A DNA stretch of 64,000 nt, taken from assembly GCA_036499395.1 (NCBI GenBank), contig DASYDW010000024.1, positions 1-64,000 on the forward strand, read 5' to 3'. A program made the position numbers and the translations under genes. This document shows positions 19,152 to 27,574 of the stretch, in pieces. Source of the DNA: Pirellulales bacterium (lineage in GTDB: Bacteria > Planctomycetota > Planctomycetia > Pirellulales > JACPPG01). The first letter of the stretch is position 1, and the number at the start of each line of letters is the position of its first letter. The notes under the pieces are model-generated. The model was given only the letters and a program-made list of their open reading frames with translations. It searched no databases and was not told where the DNA came from.

Positions 19152-20426
19152 ATGTCTCGATTGGCGTCACGTGCGGCCGCGGTTTTCCCTGCCGGCTCAA
19201 ATGGTGAGTTCAACTTGCCGCCGGAGCTGGCGATTGTCATTCGCCGCGGCCAGGGCTGTGAGTTGTGGGACGATCAGGATCGGCACTTCTATGACTTTTC
19301 GTTGGGATGGGGTTCGGCGCTGGTGGGTCATGCCCGGCCTGAAGTGGTCGACGCGGTGCAGCAGCGCGCTCCGCTGGGAGCGAACTTTGCCTACGTGACC
19401 GAAGAGTCTTTGCTGTTGGCCGAAGAGCTGGTGCGGCTGAGTCCGGCCTGTGACTCTGTGCGGTTCTGTGCCTCGGGTACCGAGGCCACGATGTATTGCC
19501 AGCGGCTGGCCCGGGCCTTCACGAAGCGGCCGATGATCCTCAAATTCGAGGGAGCCTATCACGGCGCCAACGAAGTAGGCGTGACAAGCCTGTTTCCCAC
19601 CGCGGCTTCCAACTTTCCGCATCCCGATCCCACCAGTGCGGGCATCGCGCCGCTGGTCGCCGACAGCGTACTGGTCGCGCCGTTCAACGACCTCGAGCAG
19701 ACCGCGCGAATCGTTACCGCATCGGCCCATCGCTTGGCGGCAATCATCGTCGAGCCATTGCAGCGGTGCGTTCCGCCACGGCCAGGGTTTCTGGCGGGAC
19801 TGCGACAACTGTGCAATCAACATCAAGCGTTATTGATCTTCGACGAGGTCGTTACCGGTTTTCGAATGGCCTATGGCGGCGCGCAGGAGTATTACGGCGT
19901 CGTGCCGGACCTGGTGGGTTATGGCAAGGCGCTGGGGGGCGGCTATCCGATTGGCGCCTTCGGCGGGCGGCGCGATGTTATGGACCTAGTGCGCGAAGAT
20001 CGTCTTGGTCGCGACGACTATGTGTGGATGGCGTCGACACTCGGCGGCAATCCGATTTCCGCCACGGCCGCGCGGGCGGCCCTGTCTGTTCTACGGCAAG
20101 AGGGAGTCTATCCCCGCCTGCACGCGCTGGGGCGTTATCTCCGCGAACAGATTTTGGCCGTCCTCCAGCGTCACGACATCGAGGCCCAAACGATCGGCGA
20201 CGGCCCCTTGGCACAAATGATCTTCTCGAACTGGCCGGTCACCGACTATCGCTCTTCGCAGCAGGGGGACCGGGCCCGAGGCCGCAAGGTCATGCTCGAG
20301 CTTTTCCGCCAAGGGATCTTTATCAACCCCATGGGCACCAAGCTCTACCTATCCCTCGCGCACAACGAACAGATTTGCGACATCTTCTGTAAACGACTGG
20401 ACGCGGCACTGAAGGTTACTGCCTGA
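19152..20426 (+). CDS. Class-III aminotransferase (glutamate-1-semialdehyde aminomutase-like)
   Basis: 424 residues, PLP-dependent. Family marks are DFSLGWGSALVGHARPEV, CASGTEATMYCQRLARAFT, KFEGAYHGANE, LLIFDEVVTGFR (the PLP-ring Asp) and YGKALGGGYPIGAFGG with the Schiff-base Lys. It looks most like the GSA aminomutase branch, which also includes many natural-product aminotransferases. The position between an alpha/beta hydrolase and a stand-alone thioesterase, far from haem genes, argues for a secondary or glycan role rather than housekeeping hemL. Substrate unresolved. Confidence 0.85.
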   Translation: MSRLASRAAAVFPAGSNGEFNLPPELAIVIRRGQGCELWDDQDRHFYDFSLGWGSALVGHARPEVVDAVQQRAPLGANFAYVTEESLLLAEELVRLSPACDSVRFCASGTEATMYCQRLARAFTKRPMILKFEGAYHGANEVGVTSLFPTAASNFPHPDPTSAGIAPLVADSVLVAPFNDLEQTARIVTASAHRLAAIIVEPLQRCVPPRPGFLAGLRQLCNQHQALLIFDEVVTGFRMAYGGAQEYYGVVPDLVGYGKALGGGYPIGAFGGRRDVMDLVREDRLGRDDYVWMASTLGGNPISATAARAALSVLRQEGVYPRLHALGRYLREQILAVLQRHDIEAQTIGDGPLAQMIFSNWPVTDYRSSQQGDRARGRKVMLELFRQGIFINPMGTKLYLSLAHNEQICDIFCKRLDAALKVTA

Positions 20427-20549
20427 TCCAGTAGACGGCAGGTGCGTATTTCCGTCCGAAGCGAGCCTTGCTGGGGGCCCGGCCGCCCGCCGTTCAACGG
20501 ACCGAGGCGCTCGGCGCCGAAGATGGTTACAGCGAAGAGGTTTAGGAAA

Positions 20550-20622
<73 letters not shown>

Positions 20623-20917
20623 GAAAGATCGCAAATATCCGACTGGATTGACGTGGTTCGGGTTCGTGGCTCGAGAGCCCGAATACACGTTTGTACACCG
20701 GGCACCCTTCTTCGGGGAGTACCCGTCGCCACGGTCGGCAGCAAACAGTCTAAAGCAAAACGCCGCAGCGGCAAGCCGCGGCCGCGCGACCCATTTCTCC
20801 CGCACGCACGACGCCAACGGACTATCATAAAGCGGGGCCACGCAAAAGAATCTGAGTGATTCCGGCCCCGGAAAATCGCGCCGGCAATTCCAAACCACGG
20901 GCAAGCGTGATGGGGCA

Positions 20918-21841
20918 ATGACGTCAAACCCGCACAAGCCGGGCAACCTTTTGCCGTTGCAACCGCTGGGCAACAGTTGTCCGCTGTATCTCTGCTATTC
21001 GGTCGGGGGCGAGTGCCTGCAATATCAGGCGCTGGTGCGCAATCTCGGGGTGGCGCAGCCCGTGTACGGTTTTCAACCGCGCGAGGCATCTAGCCAGCCC
21101 AAACGTTACGAGCACCTGCAAGAAATTGCCGCCGACTGTGTGGAGGATTTATGCCACCATCAGCCGGATGGGCCCTATTGCCTCGGCGGCTTTTCGTTCG
21201 GCGGCCTTGTCGCCTACGAGATGGCGCGGCTGTTGCGAGACCGAGGACAGGAGGTGGCGCTACTTGCGATCATCGACGTTGGGCCTGCCTGGCATCCACC
21301 GCAAACGCTCAGAGAATTGCTTCTTGCCACGCCGGCCGCGATTTGGAATTTTCCCCGTTGGCTGATCGGCATGTTGACCGACTGGCGCGGCTTCCCCTTG
21401 CGTCGCAAGGTTCGCCAACGGATACGGCGCATTCGGAAGCTACTCACCGCCCGGATGGTGTGGGACAGCCGTTCCGCGGTCCGCCCCGCGACCGAGGATT
21501 TTTTCGAAGTCGACAAGCTCAACGAACGCAGCCGTCGATTGATTCCCATACTCTTCGATGCTTACCTGCGCTATCAACCGGGAGTGTATGGCGGACGAGT
21601 GTCACTGTTTCGTGCCCGCACCTGGCCTTTAATCCAACTTCCGCGGCACGATTTGGGCTGGGGGCGTTATGCCTCGGGCCGAGTCGACGTCGAGGTGATA
21701 CCCGGCGGGCATTCGAGCATCCTCACCGAGCCCTACGTCATGGCACTGGCGACAGCCCTGCGGCGGAAGCTTGAAATGATGTCGCGCCCAGCTCAGCCAA
21801 CGCACGACTACATCACTTCAGATCGGGACGCGACTCATTAG
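20918..21841 (+). CDS. Stand-alone thioesterase domain (NRPS/PKS type I-like)
   Basis: 307 residues. Segments PLYLCYSVGGECLQYQALVR, VYGFQPREAS, PYCLGGFSFGGLVAYEMARL and VALLAIIDVGPAW follow the pattern of thioesterase domains that end non-ribosomal peptide or polyketide synthases. The catalytic Ser is in GFSFGG and the late His is in GGHSSIL. Here it is an independent protein with no synthase in the window. It could release a thioester-bound product made elsewhere, or act on fatty-acyl thioesters. The ATG at 20918 starts a short polar lead before the first strand. Confidence 0.82.
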   Translation: MTSNPHKPGNLLPLQPLGNSCPLYLCYSVGGECLQYQALVRNLGVAQPVYGFQPREASSQPKRYEHLQEIAADCVEDLCHHQPDGPYCLGGFSFGGLVAYEMARLLRDRGQEVALLAIIDVGPAWHPPQTLRELLLATPAAIWNFPRWLIGMLTDWRGFPLRRKVRQRIRRIRKLLTARMVWDSRSAVRPATEDFFEVDKLNERSRRLIPILFDAYLRYQPGVYGGRVSLFRARTWPLIQLPRHDLGWGRYASGRVDVEVIPGGHSSILTEPYVMALATALRRKLEMMSRPAQPTHDYITSDRDATH

Positions 21842-21916
21842 CTAATCGCGCCGTTCCAGACGGCGGCAGAATGATGGTCGCCGACCAACGACGGCGCTAC
21901 CGCTGGCAGCGGACCT

Positions 21917-23719
21917 TCAACTCGGAAAATCGCTCGGGCGCAGGTCGCGCCGGCGGAATACCCCAAAGCGAGCGTCCATAAACAGCCGCGAGGGCCGATA
22001 ACCGTAAGCGCGCAGGTTCTCGGAGACGTCGAAAATCATTTCCAGGGAATACTCCTCGAGGAACGGCTCCAGCCGCTGGCCGAGTTCGTCGTATTCGGTG
22101 TTACGCAGCACGACCCAATCCGGATGGATCGCGAAGATCATTCCCAACTGGTCCAATTCGCGCTCACGCCGCAGTTCGACAACCTGCGGGGCAACCAGCC
22201 CCGGCCAATCGATCATCCGCATGCCGCTGAAGTAGCCGATATAACCCAGCGGTTCCAGGTAGACCGATTCGTCGGGCCGGCCGTGCTCACGTAACCACAT
22301 GCCGATTTCAAAACGGTTTCCCATTTCGATTTCGGTTTGCCGAATGCGCGTATGAATGGCGTTCCAGCCGCACATCACGACCTGGCCGGCAATGAATGCC
22401 ACGAGGACCGTCGCAGCGACCGGATGCAGCCGGCTGGCGGTTGGCCGTTCCGCGCGGCGCAGCGCCGCGTCCGACAATGTGACGATCCCCCGGCACAGCG
22501 CGACCATGCTCAGCAGTGCGGCGGGCGGAATGTACCAGGGCCAGACATAAATCATCATCATCGTGAAGTACAGCGTGACGAGCAAGAACGAGAACGAAGC
22601 AGCCCGCCCCAATCGATCTTTGACCGGAAACAGCCAATACATGACGCTGAAGAGTCCGGCGGAGCGCGAAAGCAAGTTCAGCAGCCACGCCGCGAATCGA
22701 TCGTTGAACGACAGGCACTCGAACCAGCCGTAAATCGGCTGATACGTCAAGTCGATGATGTCGTTAAAGCGCAAGAAGAAATTCTCCAGCGCATAGATCG
22801 CAAACGTCGCCGGGCCAATTTCGACACGACTTTTCGCGATCACGGTATGGGGAACCGGCGTGCCGTAATACCACCACGCTCCGGCGAACCACGGCAGATA
22901 GACAACCGCGCAAACCAGGCCGCTTTTGCACAGCGACTTCAGCAGTTCGTACCGTGATTCGGATCGGTAGGTTAGGTCCGCGATCGCCAGCGCCCCGATG
23001 TAAATGCAGCCGTCCGGACGGCTCCACATCAGCCCTGCCCAGTACAGTCCGCGCGCCAGCCAAGGCTGAGGGTCATCCTGCAACAGCAGAGAAACGGCGC
23101 CGGCGAGAAACAGCAACATGAAGGCTGTTTCCATGCCGTTGGCCGTGAACGAAACCGCCTTGAGATCAAAGATATACAGCAGCGCAAATGCTCCGGCGCA
23201 GACCAGCGGATGCGCCGGGGTTTCGTGCCACAGCCGCCGGACGACCAACGCAACCCCGCCGGCGAACGCCGCGATACACATCAATCGGTAGAGCCAGATC
23301 GTAAATACGAACGACGACTGGCCAGTGACGAAGCTCGCGAGAGCCAACAGCAACACGTTAATCGGCGAGGTAAACCCGTGGATGCGCTCGCCCGGATGGA
23401 AAACGAGCCCCTCGCCGCGCAGGAAGTTCTCGCTGTGCCGCAGCGTGATGAACGAATCTTCCCAGATCGGGTCGGCATAAACCGAAAAGGCCAGCGGCAC
23501 GATACACGCCGCCAAGGCTAAGGCAACGAGCCACTGACGCGGCACGGCGCGGACAGCAGCCGGACTATCTTCCGATACGGACCGCTCTCGGGCGGACGTT
23601 ATACTACCATCATCGACGGCAAAGCGGTGCCCGCACCGGCCACATTCGATGGTTCGCCCATGCACCGGATCCTCGCCGGCGTGCGTAGGCTTCTTGCAAT
23701 TCGGGCAGGTGACATTCAT
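21917..23719 (-). CDS. Zinc-ribbon plus GT-C-like multi-pass membrane protein
   Basis: 600 residues. The first ~35 residues hold two CxxC pairs (CPNCKK... and ECGRCGH), a small zinc ribbon. About ten membrane segments follow. The first loop, DPIWEDSFITLRHSENFLRG with GLVFHPGERIHGFTSPI, matches GT-C lipid-linked-sugar transferases of arabinosyl/mannosyl type, where the acidic pair in the first external loop is catalytic (here ED of WEDSF). A C-terminal soluble domain ends with FRRRDLRPSDF. The role is probably transfer of a sugar from a polyprenyl carrier on the outer face of the membrane; the acceptor is unknown. Confidence 0.7.
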   Translation of the reverse strand: MNVTCPNCKKPTHAGEDPVHGRTIECGRCGHRFAVDDGSITSARERSVSEDSPAAVRAVPRQWLVALALAACIVPLAFSVYADPIWEDSFITLRHSENFLRGEGLVFHPGERIHGFTSPINVLLLALASFVTGQSSFVFTIWLYRLMCIAAFAGGVALVVRRLWHETPAHPLVCAGAFALLYIFDLKAVSFTANGMETAFMLLFLAGAVSLLLQDDPQPWLARGLYWAGLMWSRPDGCIYIGALAIADLTYRSESRYELLKSLCKSGLVCAVVYLPWFAGAWWYYGTPVPHTVIAKSRVEIGPATFAIYALENFFLRFNDIIDLTYQPIYGWFECLSFNDRFAAWLLNLLSRSAGLFSVMYWLFPVKDRLGRAASFSFLLVTLYFTMMMIYVWPWYIPPAALLSMVALCRGIVTLSDAALRRAERPTASRLHPVAATVLVAFIAGQVVMCGWNAIHTRIRQTEIEMGNRFEIGMWLREHGRPDESVYLEPLGYIGYFSGMRMIDWPGLVAPQVVELRRERELDQLGMIFAIHPDWVVLRNTEYDELGQRLEPFLEEYSLEMIFDVSENLRAYGYRPSRLFMDARFGVFRRRDLRPSDFPS

Positions 23720-23840
23720 CCCGTCACGCTAACCGGCGGCCCGATTGTGTGCAATTGCCGTTCGAGTGACAGGATCGTATGGCCGTCTCATCGACCTCAG
23801 CGCGGCGCATCAATCCGGCAACGCGCATTCGCGGAAAAAT

Positions 23841-24737
23841 TCATTCGCCTAAGAGAAAGTTCACGAGCGGTTCCGATTGATACAGCTCCTGGCCGCCATG
23901 CCCTAGCCCCTCGAGAACGACAATGGTTGCCGTGCCGCCGAGTTCACGGTACCGGCGGGCCAGTTCCGTCGAGTTGTCGCTCATGGGGACCAGTGTGTCT
24001 CGGTCGCCGTGGATGTGCAGAATCTTCACGCCCGCTTTGGAGAGCGGTGCCAGATTATCGATCGGGTTGAATTCTGCCGTTCGACTTTCCAGTTCTGCGA
24101 GTGTCAGATCGTACCCCAGTCCCTTGGCCGGAAAATTGATCGTATTCGCCAGGCCGGGCCAACTGCGAAAATCCGTGGCCGGACAGATTCCGACGATCCG
24201 TTCGACACACGTCGGATTGCGAAACGCCCAGCCGTAGGCGATCAATCCGCCGTGACTCTGCCCCATGATTCGCGCCCGCGGCGATAGGCCGTGTTCGGCA
24301 ACTAGTTGCTTATAAAATTCTTGACAGACGTTGGCCGCGGCGGGACTCGCGCACGAGGGCCCGACATCTACCCCCGCGATATGAAACCCCGCGGCCAGCG
24401 CCCGCTCGGCATAATTGCGATGCTGCAAATTGCCAAACCCGTCGTTGATTCCCAGCCAGAATGGAAATTCCCACAGCCAACGCTTCTGCGCGTCAGTCTT
24501 TCCCGTGGGCTTGACCAGGTAGGCGATGCGATCGCCCACGCGAAGCTCAACCAATTCACCGCCGCGGTAGGTGCCCGCGATCTTGGTCGGAATCGTCATC
24601 ACGGCGCGCTGCGCCTCGGTCAGCGGCGTGGTATTCGGTTCCTGGGCAGCGGCAAATGCGCAATAGCACAACCAGCAAGTCGAAACTGTCACCGCGGCAA
24701 GGACGCGTTGCATGCCGAATCGTCGTTCGAATTCCAT
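23841..24737 (-). CDS. Exported alpha/beta hydrolase (prolyl-oligopeptidase-like)
   Basis: About 298 residues with an N-terminal signal peptide (MQRVLAAVTVSTCWLCYCAF, cleaved near AAAQE). The hydrolase core has GQSHGGLIAYGWAF as nucleophile elbow, ILHIHGDRDTLVPM with the acid and GLGHGGQ with the His. Similar planctomycete proteins are annotated as prolyl oligopeptidase family or esterases. Start is ambiguous: ATGs at 24773, 24752, 24737 and 24713 are in frame, and the last sits directly at the signal peptide. It follows the lectin-type PEP-CTERM gene closely and may share its message. Confidence 0.8.
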   Translation of the reverse strand: MEFERRFGMQRVLAAVTVSTCWLCYCAFAAAQEPNTTPLTEAQRAVMTIPTKIAGTYRGGELVELRVGDRIAYLVKPTGKTDAQKRWLWEFPFWLGINDGFGNLQHRNYAERALAAGFHIAGVDVGPSCASPAAANVCQEFYKQLVAEHGLSPRARIMGQSHGGLIAYGWAFRNPTCVERIVGICPATDFRSWPGLANTINFPAKGLGYDLTLAELESRTAEFNPIDNLAPLSKAGVKILHIHGDRDTLVPMSDNSTELARRYRELGGTATIVVLEGLGHGGQELYQSEPLVNFLLGE

Positions 24738-24751
24738 TCCCTGCCGTTCCA

Positions 24752-25348
24752 TCATCGGCCCAAGCGGTGCCACCGTCTTCGCCAGGCAGCAAAGCCTATG
24801 AGCCCGACTGCGGCCAGCAATAATGTGGAAGGTTCAGGAACATATTGGACGACGCCGTAAAACGGGATGCCAATCGGGTCGGTCTTTTGGACAGACCAGT
24901 CGTTCCAGGCTCCCGGGTTGTGATAGTTCGGATAATACATGGCGACCCAGAACTCCGTACCGAAGGCATTGTTCGGCTCACCAGGATCCCAATTCGTGTA
25001 TGTGATCGGCGAGCCATCGACCCACACGTAGTTGGCCGCCGGATCGGTCGGATTGGTCTGCTGCGTCGGATCATAGAGGCCGATCCATAAGATGTGCTGA
25101 AATCCGCTATAAGCACCAAAAGTGCTGAGAACGAAATCCTGCGTTTCCTGGCTATCGATCGTGGCCAGATGCCCGCCGAGCGCGACCGCCTCGGCTTCGG
25201 AGTCAGCCCATGTGGCGTTGGAGAGCAACTGAAAGCGATGCCCTGATGCCGGATCGGTGATGATCGGACTGATGGGTAAAACGGCTGCCGACGCCACCGC
25301 CACTCGCCATACTGTTAAAAAAACAACGACGACGACTGCCCCTCTCAT
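24752..25348 (-). CDS. C-type lectin domain protein with PEP-CTERM sorting tail
   Basis: 198 residues with a signal peptide ending near ASAA. The lectin domain has ATWADSEAEAVALGGHLATI, ILWIGLYD (WIGL motif), NWDPGEPNNAF (EPN, mannose-type calcium motif) and GAWNDWS (WND). The end VPEPSTLLLAAVGLIGFAAWRRR is a PEP-CTERM signal: PEP, a membrane helix and an Arg cluster. This targets the protein to exosortase processing and the cell surface or extracellular matrix. It likely binds sugars. The hydrolase gene follows immediately downstream. Confidence 0.9.
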   Translation of the reverse strand: MRGAVVVVVFLTVWRVAVASAAVLPISPIITDPASGHRFQLLSNATWADSEAEAVALGGHLATIDSQETQDFVLSTFGAYSGFQHILWIGLYDPTQQTNPTDPAANYVWVDGSPITYTNWDPGEPNNAFGTEFWVAMYYPNYHNPGAWNDWSVQKTDPIGIPFYGVVQYVPEPSTLLLAAVGLIGFAAWRRRWHRLGR

Positions 25349-25401
25349 CGTTTCTTGTACTCCCTAGGTGCGCGGAACTCGTTAAACAAGGATCATTATA
25401 A

Positions 25402-26868
25402 CTACACGTTCGATCGGTATCCTGTTCTGGACACCGACGGCAAAGGATACGTTCGTCGCGCAAATCGGTACCGAACAAGCCAACTTCCGAGAATTCCCGC
25501 CATGACTATGAGCGAAAGTGCCTCCGGCTCCGGCACACTCAACGCAGCGCTGCTGGATTGAAAGCCGCTGCCGGTTTGCAGGAATTGCGACGAAATCAGG
25601 GCTATGTCCTGACCGTTCACGATGCCGTCACGATTGGCGTCAACCGCTAAACCGGCCCCTGAATGCAGCCAGTTACTTGCAACCAGTGCGAGATCTTCCG
25701 CATTCACGATCCCGTCCATGTTCACGTCTCCGTCGGCATGAACACCCACTGCATGCGGCGCGAGCACCGACATTGCCGGCTGATCGGACTGATTCGCCGC
25801 GCCCAGATCCTTCGGCTCGAGCGTGAAACTGTAGTTTCCCCACCACGGCCCGGCGGCCCACCACGTCCAGCCGAGCCAAGCGCTGCTGTTGGCTTGCATG
25901 TAGTTCAACATATTGTTGATCGCCTGGTTGCCGATCTGGCCGGCGCCCATCGTCGAATTCGCCGCAGCGAACTCTCCCAGAAACCCGCGCAGATGATTAG
26001 CTTCGAGCCATTGTGTGAAATCGGTCAATCGCTCGACGCCGATATTCGGATCGTTATTGGCGATCGTTGACGATGTGCCCGAGCCGTCGCTGTCCAGATA
26101 CTGATGGACCTCGATTGCGAAGTTATTGCCCGGATCCTTGATGTTCAACATCGCGGTAGCGTTGGGGGTGCCATACCAGTTCTGGTCCCAACTGCTGGCA
26201 CCGGTCCAGGCGTTGCCGGGCACCAGTACCATGTTGCTCGCGCCGGTCGAGCGAATGGCCGCGATCGCGCTATTAGCGGCCGTGACCCACTGCTCGGTGG
26301 GCATCGAGTTGGGCTCGTTCATCAGGCCAAACGCGACGTGCGAATTGTTCTTGTAGTCGGCGGCCAGTCGCGACCACAGGTCGTCGAACTCCGAGTCGGG
26401 AACGGCGCTGCCGATCAGCCCCTGTGCCGAACCCTGCGAGTTGTTGGGATCCGGGTAGTATCGGCCGTAATTGTGCGGGTCGAGAATGACCGTCGCGCCA
26501 TGACTCGTGGCGTACTGCACAACGCTGTTCAGCCGTGCGAACTCGGCGCTGTTAAACGGTGCATCGGGCGTCGGCTGCAAACGCTCCCAGCGAAACGGCA
26601 GCCGAATCGTGTTCATCCCCTCGCTCAGGAAATAATCGATTTCCTGATCCGTGGGATACGTGTAATCGGTGCCGACCGTGCCCGTATGGCCGGGCGTGGG
26701 CGTGGCGCCGAACTCGGCGCCGGACAGATTTACGCCCGTGTACAGAATCTGGGCCTTGCCGGTCGCGGCCACCGAGTGCCAAGCCGTGACCGCGGCCACG
26801 AACGTCAGTAAAAAGTGCTTAAAAACAAAGTACGACTTGCGAAATCCGCCATGTTCGATAGGTTGCAT
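25402..26868 (-). CDS. GH5 family glycoside hydrolase with dockerin and PEP-CTERM-like tail
   Basis: 488 residues. A signal peptide (FVFKHFLLTFVAAVTAWHSV) is followed by a GH5 barrel. GMNTIRLPFRWERLQ and DPHNYGRYY are typical, FGLMNEPNS has the acid/base Glu and GFLGEFAAANS the nucleophile Glu. It should cut beta-1,4-glucan or a related polymer outside the cell. Two dockerin-I repeats follow (GDVNMDGIVNAEDLALVASN and VDANRDGIVNGQDIALISSQ). The C-terminus VPEPEALSLIVMAGILGSWL plus a basic cluster resembles a PEP-CTERM anchor, though a 15-residue tail extends past it. Confidence 0.88.
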   Translation of the reverse strand: MQPIEHGGFRKSYFVFKHFLLTFVAAVTAWHSVAATGKAQILYTGVNLSGAEFGATPTPGHTGTVGTDYTYPTDQEIDYFLSEGMNTIRLPFRWERLQPTPDAPFNSAEFARLNSVVQYATSHGATVILDPHNYGRYYPDPNNSQGSAQGLIGSAVPDSEFDDLWSRLAADYKNNSHVAFGLMNEPNSMPTEQWVTAANSAIAAIRSTGASNMVLVPGNAWTGASSWDQNWYGTPNATAMLNIKDPGNNFAIEVHQYLDSDGSGTSSTIANNDPNIGVERLTDFTQWLEANHLRGFLGEFAAANSTMGAGQIGNQAINNMLNYMQANSSAWLGWTWWAAGPWWGNYSFTLEPKDLGAANQSDQPAMSVLAPHAVGVHADGDVNMDGIVNAEDLALVASNWLHSGAGLAVDANRDGIVNGQDIALISSQFLQTGSGFQSSSAALSVPEPEALSLIVMAGILGSWLVRYRFARRTYPLPSVSRTGYRSNV

Positions 26869-27051
26869 CTCACGTTGCCTAAATCTAGACCCTGGCGGCC
26901 ATGATAATTGGCCGGTACAGCGAAGTCGCGATTTTTTTCGCGGCAAAATTACTGGCCGCAGACCAACGACTCCCCGCGAACAACTTCCCAAATATCTCGA
27001 AACTACCGGCGACTGTTTCGCTGACAGAAACTGCGAATTCGAAGGATTTTC

Positions 27052-27471
27052 ATGAGTGCCTACGAGGACGGAAAGAGTTCTGGCAAACACTGGGCCAACC
27101 ATGCCGGGAGCATTGACGGCGAGCTGCGCAATCTGCAAGCCTTACGCGAAGGAAAATCGGCCGCCGACTGGCAAGCCTGGTTTCTCAATCAAGAAGCCGA
27201 ACGCCCGGCCTTCCAGCGGTTGGTCAAAATCTTGCTTCCTGAAACCTCGGGCACGCCGCGCGAGATCAGTGGTTTCTGGCAAACGGCGGTCACGTTCAAA
27301 GCGACATTGGCCCCCAGCCTGTTGCGCGACGGCGCATTCGTACAGGGCTTCGCCGACGGCGCCTTGCAAGTCTGGGAAAGGGCAGGCGCGGCCGGCGAGC
27401 GCGGGTCAGAATCCCCCGACGAAGATTGGCTCGACGAGCACGGCGGGCCGACCACCGACAACGATACCTGA
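27052..27471 (+). CDS. Hypothetical soluble protein
   Basis: 139 residues. SGKHWANHAGSIDGELRNLQ and SGFWQTAVTFKATLAPSLLRDGAFVQGFADGAL suggest a helical cytoplasmic protein. No known family recognised. The ATG has GAAGGA upstream, and codon use looks like real coding sequence. The tail is acidic. It is divergent from the GH5 gene. Confidence 0.6.
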   Translation: MSAYEDGKSSGKHWANHAGSIDGELRNLQALREGKSAADWQAWFLNQEAERPAFQRLVKILLPETSGTPREISGFWQTAVTFKATLAPSLLRDGAFVQGFADGALQVWERAGAAGERGSESPDEDWLDEHGGPTTDNDT

Positions 27472-27574
27472 AGCGCAGCCACCTGTTTCACAGGCATGAG
27501 AACGGCAGGTGCCGGCAGGTGCCTAATTAACGCTATACCGTGAAATTCGCATCACTTGCTGCACGGCCAGGCGC

